A stretch of DNA of 22,570 nt from an uncultured Anaerococcus sp. (lineage in GTDB: Bacteria > Bacillota > Clostridia > Tissierellales > Peptoniphilaceae): assembly GCF_947253225.1 (NCBI RefSeq), contig NZ_CAMXYR010000024.1, positions 1-22,570 on the forward strand, given 5' to 3'. Below, in pieces: positions 1 to 8,336 of this stretch. The translations under genes and the position numbers were made by a program. Positions within the stretch are counted from its first letter, which is position 1, and each line of letters starts with the position of its first letter. Below the pieces are notes generated by a model. It saw nothing but the letters and a program-made list of their open reading frames with translations. It made no database searches and was not told where the DNA came from.

Positions 1-71
1 ATTATACATTAAAGTATGTTAACATAAAACTCTATCTACTTTTTTTCTACATAATTTATAATATCCATAAA

Positions 72-87
72 AGTTATTGATGTAACT
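72..87 (-). terminator. weak possible terminator at the end of murJ
   Basis: On the minus strand a 5-bp stem (AGTTA/TAACT) with a 6-base loop overlaps the murJ stop codon and is followed by TTTTATGG. The stem is short and has no G-C core, so this is only a weak candidate. The remaining bases 1-71 are AT-rich and show no gene. Confidence 0.25.
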
Positions 88-1606
88 ATTTACCAATTTT
101 TCTAAGTAAGATATTTATCAATTTATCAATTTCTTCTATTTTTTCAAAATAAATTATAACAAGATAAGTTAATGCAGAAATTATAATAGTTAATAACAAA
201 GCTATAGCTAATACTAGGTAATTTGATAATAGATTAAAACCCATAAAAGTTACATAAGCCATAATGGATGACGCTATAAGAATTTTGATCTGACTAGTTA
301 CTTTTTCTCTTAAATTAAATCTTCCAAATTTTTTTAGATATACAACAAAAATTATAAGAGATCCAAGTGCTGTCGAAATGCTTGTCGCATAGGCTATGCC
401 GTCTATGCCGAATCTTTCTACCAAGACCATATTTAAAAGTACATTTATGGCTTGTTGGAAGAGGATTATAAGTAGTGGGGATTTGGAGTCTCCTGTTGCG
501 TAGAAGACGTTGGATATTATTTTTAGTATTGATATGAAGATGATGTAAGGGGCGTAGGATATTAATAGGGAAGCTACAATCCTCGTGTCAGCTGGGCTAA
601 AGGCGTGTCTTTCGTAAATTAATCTAATCATTGGGCTTGCTAGGGCCATCATGCCAAAGGTGGCTGGGAAAACAAGAGACATGGTTAATACAAGACTTTG
701 TGATGTTTTTTCTTTCATCTCTTCTATCTTTCCCATATTTGCAAGTTTGGCTATTTTGGGGAGGGTGATTGTCGCTATGTTTATAGTAAAGACTTCTACT
801 ATGAAGTCTAGCATATTTTCTGTATAAAAGAGCTTGGCGACGGAGTCTATCCCAAGATAGGCTGATGCCATGGATTTATCTATTAGGATTGATAGTTTGT
901 TTGCTGCACTTGATATGATGATTGGAATCATAATTGTGAGCATGTATTTTATGTAAGGATTTTTGAAATCTATTGTTTTCTTGTAGACAAATCCTAGTTT
1001 CCTGCTGACAAAGGGAAATCTTGAAAATTGGATTATGCTTCCTATAAGGGTTCCTATTATTAGAATGTAGGGATTTCTAAAAATTCCTGTAAAAAAGGTT
1101 GCTCCAATTACAAATATATTTATGACTATTCCTGGTATGACTGGATCTATGAAGTTACCCTTGGCATTTAGAAAGCCTCTTATAACTGCTGAATATAGAA
1201 ATATGAAAATTGATAGAGCCATTATTCTTGTAAAGCTTGCTGCCATTTGTAGAGATTTTCCACTAAGATTTGGTGAAAAAATTTTTGCTATTTGACTAGC
1301 AAAGATAGTAACTAGGATAAAGGTAACCAATCCATATACCATCAATAGGTTGATAAGGTTTGAGGTAAAATCTCCCGCAGCTTTTTCTCCCTTTTCAGCT
1401 TGAACCTTTGTATATACTGGAATGTAGGATGAAACTATTCCTACAATAACTGTATACATCATTATGTCAGGAATAGTTGTCGCCGTAACATATATTGACT
1501 TGATTTCTCCTGTACCGAGTATCGCAGCCATAACTGATTCTCTTACAAATCCAAATAGTTTAGATAAAATTGTAATAATCATAAGTATGACTGTAGTTTG
1601 CCCCAT
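86..1606 (-). CDS. murJ: MurJ/MviN-type lipid II flippase
   Basis: Polytopic membrane protein of 506 residues, predicted to flip lipid-linked peptidoglycan precursor (lipid II) across the cytoplasmic membrane. It is hydrophobic throughout, with about 14 potential membrane segments, the usual size for MurJ. The N-terminal family signature is visible: residues 15-23 read SKLFGFVRE, with Arg22 at the position of an arginine reported essential in E. coli MurJ, followed by a conserved first-repeat region rich in Ile/Pro (IPDIMMYT, 45-52). The ATG at 1606 is preceded by AGGAAAG at good spacing. It lies 15 bases downstream of the LCP-family gene on the same strand and is probably cotranscribed with it, which fits joint work on wall assembly. 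Other members of the MOP flippase superfamily (polysaccharide exporters) are the main alternative, but the N-terminal motif favours MurJ. Confidence 0.88.
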   Translation of the reverse strand: MGQTTVILMIITILSKLFGFVRESVMAAILGTGEIKSIYVTATTIPDIMMYTVIVGIVSSYIPVYTKVQAEKGEKAAGDFTSNLINLLMVYGLVTFILVTIFASQIAKIFSPNLSGKSLQMAASFTRIMALSIFIFLYSAVIRGFLNAKGNFIDPVIPGIVINIFVIGATFFTGIFRNPYILIIGTLIGSIIQFSRFPFVSRKLGFVYKKTIDFKNPYIKYMLTIMIPIIISSAANKLSILIDKSMASAYLGIDSVAKLFYTENMLDFIVEVFTINIATITLPKIAKLANMGKIEEMKEKTSQSLVLTMSLVFPATFGMMALASPMIRLIYERHAFSPADTRIVASLLISYAPYIIFISILKIISNVFYATGDSKSPLLIILFQQAINVLLNMVLVERFGIDGIAYATSISTALGSLIIFVVYLKKFGRFNLREKVTSQIKILIASSIMAYVTFMGFNLLSNYLVLAIALLLTIIISALTYLVIIYFEKIEEIDKLINILLRKIGK

Positions 1607-1621
1607 ATTTCTTTCCTTGTA

Positions 1622-3061
1622 TTATTTGTTGTTTTCTATTATTTTGTCATGAACTTCCTTAATGGATTCTTTGTTAGCCACCATCATGTAGAGATTGGCA
1701 TTTGGCATGAGGTAAGAATCTAGCCCCATAGTTCCTTTTCCTTTAAGGGCTTGACTTTCAATTTTCCATTCGCCACCATCTTCTAGTTGTTTGTTCACAA
1801 GTTCAATCATCTTGTTGTAGCCTATATCTGTGTTTACTGATTCTAAGGCTATATTTGCAATTTGATTGAAATTTATTAGCATCTCAGGACTTAACATCTT
1901 CCTGATAATACCTGTAAGAACCCTGGTGTGGTTTTTGCCCCTATCAAAGTCTCCTTCTTGGAGGTGATATCTTTCCCTAGAAAATGATAGAGCCATATCC
2001 CCATCCATATCTATTCTTCCCTGAGGAAAATAATATGAGCCATGAGTTGATTCAAAAGCCACTGGGTTATCTACGCTTATTCCTCCAAGAGTATTAATAA
2101 GATCTGTTAGACTAGTAAAATTAACCTTTCCATAATAATCAAGATTTACATCAAGGAAGCTTTCAAGACTCTTCATTGATGTATCAACACCGAAAAGTCC
2201 AGCATGGGTGAGTTTATCTAGCTTATCTCCCTCTCCTCCAATGGATAGGTAGGTATCTCTAGGTATTGTTGTAATCAAAATTTTCTTTTTGATAGGATTT
2301 ACACTTACTATCAAGTTTACATCTGATCTTGATACAGTAGATAGGCTACCATAGGTATCTATTCCAGATAGGTAGATGTTAAATGATTGGTTCTCTTTAA
2401 CTTGCTCTTTTTCAGCCTTTTTTTTCTTTTCACCCTCAACTAGTATCGAATCAAGCACCCTAGTCTTTTGTGAAAATCCCTCTATACTCTCGTCAAGAAG
2501 TGGCCTGAATGATTCATTTAGCATCATTACTTCGATATTACCATCAAGAAGACTTGTAGCTACTGCTTGGTAGTTAGTTAGATCTTTTGACTTTAACTCT
2601 GTCCCATAATCCTTTTTGTAGCTGGCAAATGCTTTGTCTGTATTTTCTTTATCAAAACTTTGGGCTGTCCCAATTTCTTTACCAGCAATATCCTTTAGAT
2701 TTTTGATTTTGGAATCTTTAAGGACAACAAATGATATTTCACTTTTCTCTCTAGTTGTTTTGTTGTTAATCTCCTCTAATGTCTTTATTGACTTTCTAGC
2801 ATAGGACATAAACGCAACCTGTCCTAGGCTTAATATAAGCAAAAATATTATAGATGCCACCTTCAGTGCCTTGGTATTTTTCTTTTTTACAAAACCAAGG
2901 TAAATGAATAAAGCGAAAATGAGTCCAAGAAAGACAAGAAGCCCATTTCTGTATCCTAAAGGAAGAATCTTATATTTAAAAAGAAAGTACAAGAAGACAA
3001 CATTTATTATCGCTGATAAAATAACTACGCATTTTGTAAGTATATTTTTTGATTTTTCCAT
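1622..3061 (-). CDS. LytR-CpsA-Psr (LCP) family cell-wall ligase with three membrane segments and an extra extracytoplasmic domain
   Basis: 479 residues. LCP enzymes transfer lipid-linked glycopolymers (teichoic acid, capsule) onto peptidoglycan outside the membrane. Three hydrophobic segments lie at about 8-29, 38-58 and 66-86. Residues 105-207 form a separate domain with a flavour of periplasmic binding proteins (IKNLKDIAGKEIGTAQ near 119-134; LLDGNIEVMML at 171-181). The LCP core runs from about 226 to 400 with SGIDTYG (232-238), RSD (245-247), IPRDTY (266-271), DKLTHA (282-287), the SRER motif (361-364) and DFDRGKNH (371-378). The last resembles the DRGRNQQ motif of streptococcal CpsA/Wzg, which also carries extra membrane helices and an accessory domain. 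The ATG at 3061 follows AAGAGGATAA. It is the first gene of an operon with murJ. The polymer it attaches cannot be told from the sequence. Confidence 0.87.
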   Translation of the reverse strand: MEKSKNILTKCVVILSAIINVVFLYFLFKYKILPLGYRNGLLVFLGLIFALFIYLGFVKKKNTKALKVASIIFLLILSLGQVAFMSYARKSIKTLEEINNKTTREKSEISFVVLKDSKIKNLKDIAGKEIGTAQSFDKENTDKAFASYKKDYGTELKSKDLTNYQAVATSLLDGNIEVMMLNESFRPLLDESIEGFSQKTRVLDSILVEGEKKKKAEKEQVKENQSFNIYLSGIDTYGSLSTVSRSDVNLIVSVNPIKKKILITTIPRDTYLSIGGEGDKLDKLTHAGLFGVDTSMKSLESFLDVNLDYYGKVNFTSLTDLINTLGGISVDNPVAFESTHGSYYFPQGRIDMDGDMALSFSRERYHLQEGDFDRGKNHTRVLTGIIRKMLSPEMLINFNQIANIALESVNTDIGYNKMIELVNKQLEDGGEWKIESQALKGKGTMGLDSYLMPNANLYMMVANKESIKEVHDKIIENNK

Positions 3062-3089
3062 TATTTATCCTCTTATATTATTTTACTTA

Positions 3090-3120
3090 ATTATGGTACT
3101 CAATCCGAAAAATTTGTCAA
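3090..3120 (-). promoter_or_regulatory. candidate promoter of the LCP-murJ operon
   Basis: Read on the minus strand, a perfect -35 TTGACA (3115-3120) is followed by 19 bases and CATAAT (3090-3095), upstream of the ATG at 3061. The 19-base spacing is longer than the ideal 17, so the -10 assignment is tentative. Confidence 0.45.
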
Positions 3121-3211
3121 TAATTTGTAGGCTCAGTATATTTATAATTGATGCTTAAATAACCATTGAAAAGATCGTATTTTATATGTATTTATAAATT
3201 TATATTTACAT

Positions 3212-3257
3212 AAAAATACCCCTCTCAATCCATTTTGAAAATAAGGGATATTAGGGG
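3212..3257 (-). terminator. probable terminator of the aldo/keto reductase gene
   Basis: Minus strand, 14 bases past the reductase stop: CCCCT (3253-3257) pairs with AGGGG (3219-3223). Inside are TCC/GGA and ATTT/AAAT pairings, and the hairpin is followed by TATTTTTAT. The internal pairing is imperfect. It also separates the reductase from the LCP operon. Confidence 0.55.
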
Positions 3258-3270
3258 AATGATTATAATA

Positions 3271-4110
3271 TTATTCCATTACTCTTGCTTTTTCTAGCCA
3301 CACTTGATCAAGGGGATCGTTTGAGAATCTTTGCTTTCTGTCTAGAATTTTTAGGGAATTCATATCGCTTTCGTCAAGTTTAAAATCAAAGATAGCTATA
3401 TTTTCCTCTAGCCTTTCTTTATGGACTGATTTTGGGATTATCATGCTTTCCCTATCGATGTGCCATCTAAGAGCAATTTGAGCTGGTGTTTTCTTGTATT
3501 TTTTAGCTATTTTATTTAAGATTTCTTCGTCAAAAAGTCCTCCTCTTGCCCTTGCTAGGGGACTCCATGCTTGGTGAGTTATACCTTTTTCTCTTAGAAA
3601 GCTCTTTGTTTCAGGGTCTTGGAGGAAAAGATGACTTTCTAGTTGATCCATGGATGGTTTTTCTCCTACTTCCAGAAGTTTTACCACTTGTTCTGGCATG
3701 AAATTACATACAGCTATTGATTTGATTACCCCTTGCTTCTTGTAGTCCATAAAAACCTTCCAAGACTTGTCAAAATCTTTGCCGAACCAATGGAGGTGGA
3801 GCACATCGATGTAATCTATTCCAAGATTTCTAAGTGATTCATCTATGGATCTTTTAGTCTTGTCAATTCCAAAGTCTGATGGCCAAACTTTAGTTGCAAG
3901 CATATAATCACTTCGCTTTTTGCCTGAAATTTTTAGAGCCTTGCCAATATATCCTTCATTATTATAAAATTTGGCAGTATCAAAGTATTCATATCCCAAG
4001 TCTAGGGCAGAGATAATCACTTCTTCCATTGTTTTTTCATCTTCTATCTTGTATGTTCCAAGCCCCATAGCTGGAACTTTTAATCCATCATTTAGCGTGA
4101 TATATTTCAT
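3271..4110 (-). CDS. aldo/keto reductase
   Basis: 279-residue NAD(P)H-dependent reductase of the aldo/keto reductase superfamily, a cytoplasmic (alpha/beta)8 barrel acting on carbonyl substrates. The catalytic tetrad is complete: Asp44 and Tyr49 in DTAKFYNNE, Lys74 in LATKVWP, and His107 in DVLHLHW. The motif PKSVHKERLEEN near the C-terminus is the usual cofactor phosphate-binding segment. The length is typical. The start at 4110 is preferred because AAGGAG sits 7 bases upstream and the protein then begins MKYITLNDG, as in relatives; an in-frame ATG at 4155 would add 15 residues with no family match. It is divergent from the FabG-like gene at 4196. The closest relatives are often annotated 2,5-diketo-D-gluconate or prostaglandin-F-synthase-type reductases, but the real substrate cannot be read from sequence. 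Confidence 0.9.
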   Translation of the reverse strand: MKYITLNDGLKVPAMGLGTYKIEDEKTMEEVIISALDLGYEYFDTAKFYNNEGYIGKALKISGKKRSDYMLATKVWPSDFGIDKTKRSIDESLRNLGIDYIDVLHLHWFGKDFDKSWKVFMDYKKQGVIKSIAVCNFMPEQVVKLLEVGEKPSMDQLESHLFLQDPETKSFLREKGITHQAWSPLARARGGLFDEEILNKIAKKYKKTPAQIALRWHIDRESMIIPKSVHKERLEENIAIFDFKLDESDMNSLKILDRKQRFSNDPLDQVWLEKARVME

Positions 4111-4180
4111 GTAAACTCCTTGTCTATCTGCTTTTTCTTTACTATTGATACCCAAATATGTTTTTGCTTAAAGCTTTTTA

Positions 4181-4189
4181 TGATACAAT
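4181..4189 (+). promoter_or_regulatory. extended -10 promoter element of the FabG-like gene
   Basis: TGATACAAT matches an extended -10 (TG-n-TACAAT), with only a weak -35 (TTTTTG, 17 bases upstream). The hexamer ends at 4189 and the ATG is at 4196, so transcription would begin at or within a base or two of the start codon. Confidence 0.55.
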
Positions 4190-4195
4190 TAACTT

Positions 4196-4924
4196 ATGAA
4201 AACAGTTTTAATTACAGGTTCTTCTCGTGGTATTGGGGCTGCCATCGCCAGAAAGCTTAATCCAAATTATAAAATAGTTATCAATTACAATAAGAGTAAG
4301 GAAGTTGCCCTTAAGCTCCTTAATGACCTTCGCAAGACCAATCCCAATGTTATTGCCATAAAGGCTGATGTTGGTGATGAAGAAGAGGTCAATTCAATGT
4401 TTGACCTTACCGAAAAAAACTTTGGCTCTGTCGATATCCTCATAAACAACGCTGGACTTTCTTCATTTGACCTTGTGCAAGATATGGAATATGCAAAGTG
4501 GAAGAGGATTATGGCTACCAACCTTGATTCGGTTTTTCTTACATCCAAGAGAGCTATCCCTAAGATGATTTCCAAGAAAAATGGAATAATTGTAAATATG
4601 TCTTCTGTTTGGGGCGAATATGGTGCAAGTATGGAGGCTTGCTATTCTGCTTCAAAGGGTGCAATAAATTCTTTTACCAAATCTCTTGCCAAAGAACTTG
4701 CTCCTAGTGGTATCAGGGTCAATGCAATCGCCCCTGGTATTGTTGATACTGATATGATGAGAAATGACTTTTCTGTAAATGAACTTGAAGATCTAAAGTG
4801 TGAAGTTGGTCTCAATCGCTTTGCAAGGGCCGATGAAATTGCAAGTCTAATCTCATTTCTTATTTCAGATGAGGCAAGCTACATAACAGGAGAAATTATC
4901 AATATAAATGGTTCTTTCTACTAA
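4196..4924 (+). CDS. short-chain dehydrogenase/reductase, FabG-like
   Basis: 242-residue classical SDR with a Rossmann fold that uses NAD(P)H. The cofactor motif TGSSRGIG spans residues 7-14, NNAG is at 84-87, and the catalytic set is Asn109, Ser137 (NMSSVWG), Tyr150 and Lys154 (YSASK), followed by PGIVDTDMM. This matches 3-oxoacyl-ACP reductase (FabG) in length and motifs, but no fatty-acid genes are adjacent, so it may be a FabG paralogue with another substrate. The start at 4196 is fixed by homology (MKTVLITGSSRGIG), yet no Shine-Dalgarno precedes it and an extended -10 ends 6 bases upstream, which suggests a leaderless message. It is the only plus-strand gene in the left half and is closed immediately by a strong terminator. 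Confidence 0.88.
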   Translation: MKTVLITGSSRGIGAAIARKLNPNYKIVINYNKSKEVALKLLNDLRKTNPNVIAIKADVGDEEEVNSMFDLTEKNFGSVDILINNAGLSSFDLVQDMEYAKWKRIMATNLDSVFLTSKRAIPKMISKKNGIIVNMSSVWGEYGASMEACYSASKGAINSFTKSLAKELAPSGIRVNAIAPGIVDTDMMRNDFSVNELEDLKCEVGLNRFARADEIASLISFLISDEASYITGEIININGSFY

Positions 4925-4952
4925 AAAACCTGAACTTGTTGGTTCAGGTTTT
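4923..4952. terminator. bidirectional intrinsic terminator between the FabG-like gene and addA
   Basis: Perfect 7-bp stem CCTGAAC (4929-4935) / GTTCAGG (4942-4948) with loop TTGTTG. It is flanked by AAAAAA on the left and TTTT on the right, so there is a U-tract in either direction. It ends the plus-strand reductase at its stop codon and lies 25 bases past the addA stop on the minus strand. Confidence 0.9.
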
Positions 4953-4973
4953 AGATTTATCAATACTTGTAGC

Positions 4974-7900
4974 TTATATTTCACTAAATTCTTTGAAATT
5001 GTACCAATAGATAAGGGATTTTTGAACTTTTTTCCCAAGAGCATCTTCAATAGCTTCTCTATATATAGAAAGTTGCTTGTCATAGAAACCTTCTCTCTTT
5101 TTTTTGTCAGTCTTGAAATCTACTAGAACAATTCCATCCCTTGTTTCAAATAACAAGTCTATTTGTCCATTTACATAATAATCCCCTCTTTCCATAAGGA
5201 AGGATTCCTCTTTACGAATATTCAAGGAAGTCTGGGTAAGATTCTTTACAAGAGGACTATTAAAAAAGGTCAACAACTTATCTATTTCAATAATTTTTTT
5301 AGTATCTTTGTCGATTTTCCTCTCTCTAATCAACTTATCAAGCTCATCTTCCATGGATTCTTCATCATAATTCTTAAAGCTAAGGGCTTGAAAGGCCTTA
5401 TGAATTATAGTTCCCCTATCGACAGCCTTATATACTTTGACATCGTCAATAAAGTTTGGTTTTCTAAAATCTGATGATGGTTCTTCTAGTCCGTAACTTG
5501 GTAGCTTATAACCATCCATGGAAGGATCGAAATCTTTGCTTATTTCAGTTACTGATTTTTTGATTGATTCATTAGTATCAGCAGAATAAGGATAAGCCTT
5601 ATCAAAAATTTCAGTAAATTCCTTGTAGATTAATGGATTTGCTTCTCCATCTTCTAAGAAACCTCTTATATCTACACTTTGATATTTATCAATCTTCTCA
5701 CATTCTGTTACTAGACTTATTTCTGCGAAATCTCCCAACAAATCTGTTTCATAGTCATCAAATATCCCTTCAGAAATCTTATCAAAAGATAGGATTGCTA
5801 AGATCCAATCTAGGTAGTTGGTCATAGAAAGGTAATCAGTTTTCTTATCAATCTTGTTAAGATTCTTTAGATTTCTTGTTCCTGTTATATAAAGCCTTTC
5901 CTCAGCTCTCGTAAGGGCGACATAGAGAACTCTCATCTCCTCTTTTCTATTAGCCACCTTGATTTTTTCTAAAATCAAACTTTTCTTGAGTGATGGAAAG
6001 CGAACCTTATTCTCATAGTCTGAGAGGTTAATGCCTATGCCTTTTTCGTCATCAAAAACAACGGCCTCCCTGCTATCTTGGTTATTGAAATTTTTACTTG
6101 CATCGGCAAGGATTACAACTGGAAATTCCAGACCCTTGGACTTGTGTATGGTCATAATCCTAACTAGGTCTTCACTTTCTGAAAGCTCTCTTGCAGTTTT
6201 CATATCATCTGACCTATAAGTAGCTAGATTTTCAACATAATCCAAAAACCCAAACAAGCCATTATCATTTGACCTATCATAATCGTCCATTATATCAATA
6301 AAACTTTCCACATTGGCAATCCTCTCCTCAGCCCTATCTCTCGCCATTAAAAACTCATAAAGACCTGTTTTCTCGAAGAGATAAGTTCCAAATTCATAGA
6401 GACTTAGAAGTGATATCATGGAGGATAAGTCATAAAAAATAGTCTTAAAATCATTGATTTTATTTAGAAGATTATCCTTAATCGCATAAGCTTCAAAAGC
6501 TTTAACGAAAGAATAGCTATCGCTAGCAAGTCTTATGCTTACCAAATCATCCTCACTAAAGCCAAAAATTTCCGACCTTAAAAGAGCAAGAAGGGTTAGG
6601 TCCTCTTTGGGATTAACCAAATATTTAAGGATATTTATAAAAAAGCTAACTTCAACAGCACCGAAGGAAACCTTACTTATATCGTTGAAGAAAGGAATCT
6701 CTGCTTTTTTGAAAGCTTCTTCATAGAGGTAGGAGCTTTTGCCTGACCTTAGGAGGATTGCTATGTCCCTGTAATTATATCCCTCACTTTTTATTTGTCC
6801 TATAAGCTCTACCAGATAATCTTCTTCATTTATGCTATTATCAATAACTGCAACATGAACTTTCTTAGCTGAAGAGTCGTTTGACCTAGCTGGATTTAGC
6901 CTATGGCCACCATTTTTATAGTCAATATCGGAACTTTCTCTAGTCATAAGCCTATCGAAAATATAATTATCAAAATCAAGGATATCCTTATCTGACCTAA
7001 AGTTTTTGTTGAGATTTATTCTTTGTGACTTATCCGCTTTGTCATAACTTGTAAGCTTTTCTAAAAACAATCTAGGCTCAGCTCTCCTAAAACCATAAAT
7101 TGATTGCTTGACATCTCCTACAAAAAATAAATTATCCTCCCCTTTTAGGGATTCGATTATATAATTTTGAATTTCATTGGAGTCCTGATATTCATCAAAG
7201 AAAATATAGTCAAAATTCGCCTTAAGCTTTTCTCTAGCTTCTTTTATATCAATTAATTCGATGAACTTATGCTCCATATCTGAAAAATCTAGGTAAGTTT
7301 TGCTTTCTTTTATTCTTAAGTAGGTATCCATAAAGTCTTTAACCAAAATATTAATCTCAGCAAGAATTTCTGCCTCTTTGCCAAAAAAAATAGCCATAGT
7401 TTCGCTATCGGTGTTTTTTACAAACTTATAGATATTTTTAAGGTCATCCTTGTAGGTATCTCTTGTTTCTTTGATAAAATTATAGGCTTCAGGATTATCG
7501 GTCTTAGTCTTTGTAATCTTCCCAAAAGATGCCTTTCCTATTCTTCTTATAAACTTATCCCAATCACTTTCAATTAGTAAAACTAGGTCGCTAATGGTAG
7601 ATAGGTCATCGTAAATCAACTCTTGATGCTTATCTCGCATGCCCATATCTTGGGTATACTTGTAGTTTGCCTTAGCAAGATTTAGGCTAGCCTCAAGTGT
7701 TTCTTTGACTTCCTTTTTGAACCTATCAAGGCTAAAGGTGTCCTCACACATTTTATCAAGCCATTCAACAGGTCTAACTTGAGACATTATCTTGGCATAG
7801 GTTTTTAGGATTACTTGCTTGGCACCATTGTCATTTTTGTTTTTTGAAAAATTCCTAAGAAAGTTGACAAATCTATCGTCCATTTGCTCATAGGCCCTAG

Positions 7901-8336
7901 TAAAAACATCATCCAAGGCCTGAGCCATAAGGATTGTGGTTGTATTATCAGAAACAACCTTAAAACTTGGAGATAAGTTATTAAAATAATAGAAGTTTTC
8001 CCTAAGCATATCTGAACAGAAAGAATGGAGGGTCTTTATTTGGGCGTATTTAAGGTTTTTTATCTGGTCTTTTATAAATTTAAAGTCAGCTCCTTCTTTT
8101 CTAAGTTCTTCTTCAAGAGCAGTTCTAATCCTATCTTTCATTTCGACAGAGGCCTTGTTGGTGAAGGTTACTATAATGAACCTTGCTATATCCTTCTTAT
8201 CTTCTATGAGCAATTTTATAATCCTTGTTACAAGAACGCTAGTTTTGCCAGAACCTGCCGCAGCAGATACTATTATATTTTTTCCTCTACTTGTAATGGC
8301 CTCCTTTTGCTCATCGGTAAAACTCATCTTAGACAT
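4974..8336 (-). CDS. addA: AddA, helicase-nuclease subunit of AddAB
   Basis: 1120 residues; UvrD/SF1A helicase with a C-terminal RecB-like nuclease. With AddB it resects double-strand breaks for RecA loading. Walker A SAAAGSGKT is at 24-32, motif II DEYQD at 381-385, motif III GDVKQSIYGFRR at 407-418, followed by NLNKNFRSD, and motif VI is YVALTRAEERLY. The nuclease domain keeps its catalytic set: a GTIIHKAF motif, Asp1060 (GQIDLLF), Asp1073 and Lys1075 (DFKTD), and QLSIY (1088-1092). It is slightly shorter than the B. subtilis protein (about 1230). The ATG at 8336 is chosen because GGAGG lies 8 bases upstream inside addB; a GTG at 8345 directly abuts that site and is less likely. The gene overlaps the addB stop by 8 bases (ATGTCTAA), which implies translational coupling. 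Last gene of the yaaA-sbcDC-addBA operon. Confidence 0.95.
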   Translation of the reverse strand: MSKMSFTDEQKEAITSRGKNIIVSAAAGSGKTSVLVTRIIKLLIEDKKDIARFIIVTFTNKASVEMKDRIRTALEEELRKEGADFKFIKDQIKNLKYAQIKTLHSFCSDMLRENFYYFNNLSPSFKVVSDNTTTILMAQALDDVFTRAYEQMDDRFVNFLRNFSKNKNDNGAKQVILKTYAKIMSQVRPVEWLDKMCEDTFSLDRFKKEVKETLEASLNLAKANYKYTQDMGMRDKHQELIYDDLSTISDLVLLIESDWDKFIRRIGKASFGKITKTKTDNPEAYNFIKETRDTYKDDLKNIYKFVKNTDSETMAIFFGKEAEILAEINILVKDFMDTYLRIKESKTYLDFSDMEHKFIELIDIKEAREKLKANFDYIFFDEYQDSNEIQNYIIESLKGEDNLFFVGDVKQSIYGFRRAEPRLFLEKLTSYDKADKSQRINLNKNFRSDKDILDFDNYIFDRLMTRESSDIDYKNGGHRLNPARSNDSSAKKVHVAVIDNSINEEDYLVELIGQIKSEGYNYRDIAILLRSGKSSYLYEEAFKKAEIPFFNDISKVSFGAVEVSFFINILKYLVNPKEDLTLLALLRSEIFGFSEDDLVSIRLASDSYSFVKAFEAYAIKDNLLNKINDFKTIFYDLSSMISLLSLYEFGTYLFEKTGLYEFLMARDRAEERIANVESFIDIMDDYDRSNDNGLFGFLDYVENLATYRSDDMKTARELSESEDLVRIMTIHKSKGLEFPVVILADASKNFNNQDSREAVVFDDEKGIGINLSDYENKVRFPSLKKSLILEKIKVANRKEEMRVLYVALTRAEERLYITGTRNLKNLNKIDKKTDYLSMTNYLDWILAILSFDKISEGIFDDYETDLLGDFAEISLVTECEKIDKYQSVDIRGFLEDGEANPLIYKEFTEIFDKAYPYSADTNESIKKSVTEISKDFDPSMDGYKLPSYGLEEPSSDFRKPNFIDDVKVYKAVDRGTIIHKAFQALSFKNYDEESMEDELDKLIRERKIDKDTKKIIEIDKLLTFFNSPLVKNLTQTSLNIRKEESFLMERGDYYVNGQIDLLFETRDGIVLVDFKTDKKKREGFYDKQLSIYREAIEDALGKKVQKSLIYWYNFKEFSEI

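Noticed and set aside
15..26. 12-base perfect palindrome TATGTTAACATA
   Set aside because: It is AT-rich, near the window edge and past murJ with no gene or promoter in view; a chance match is likely.
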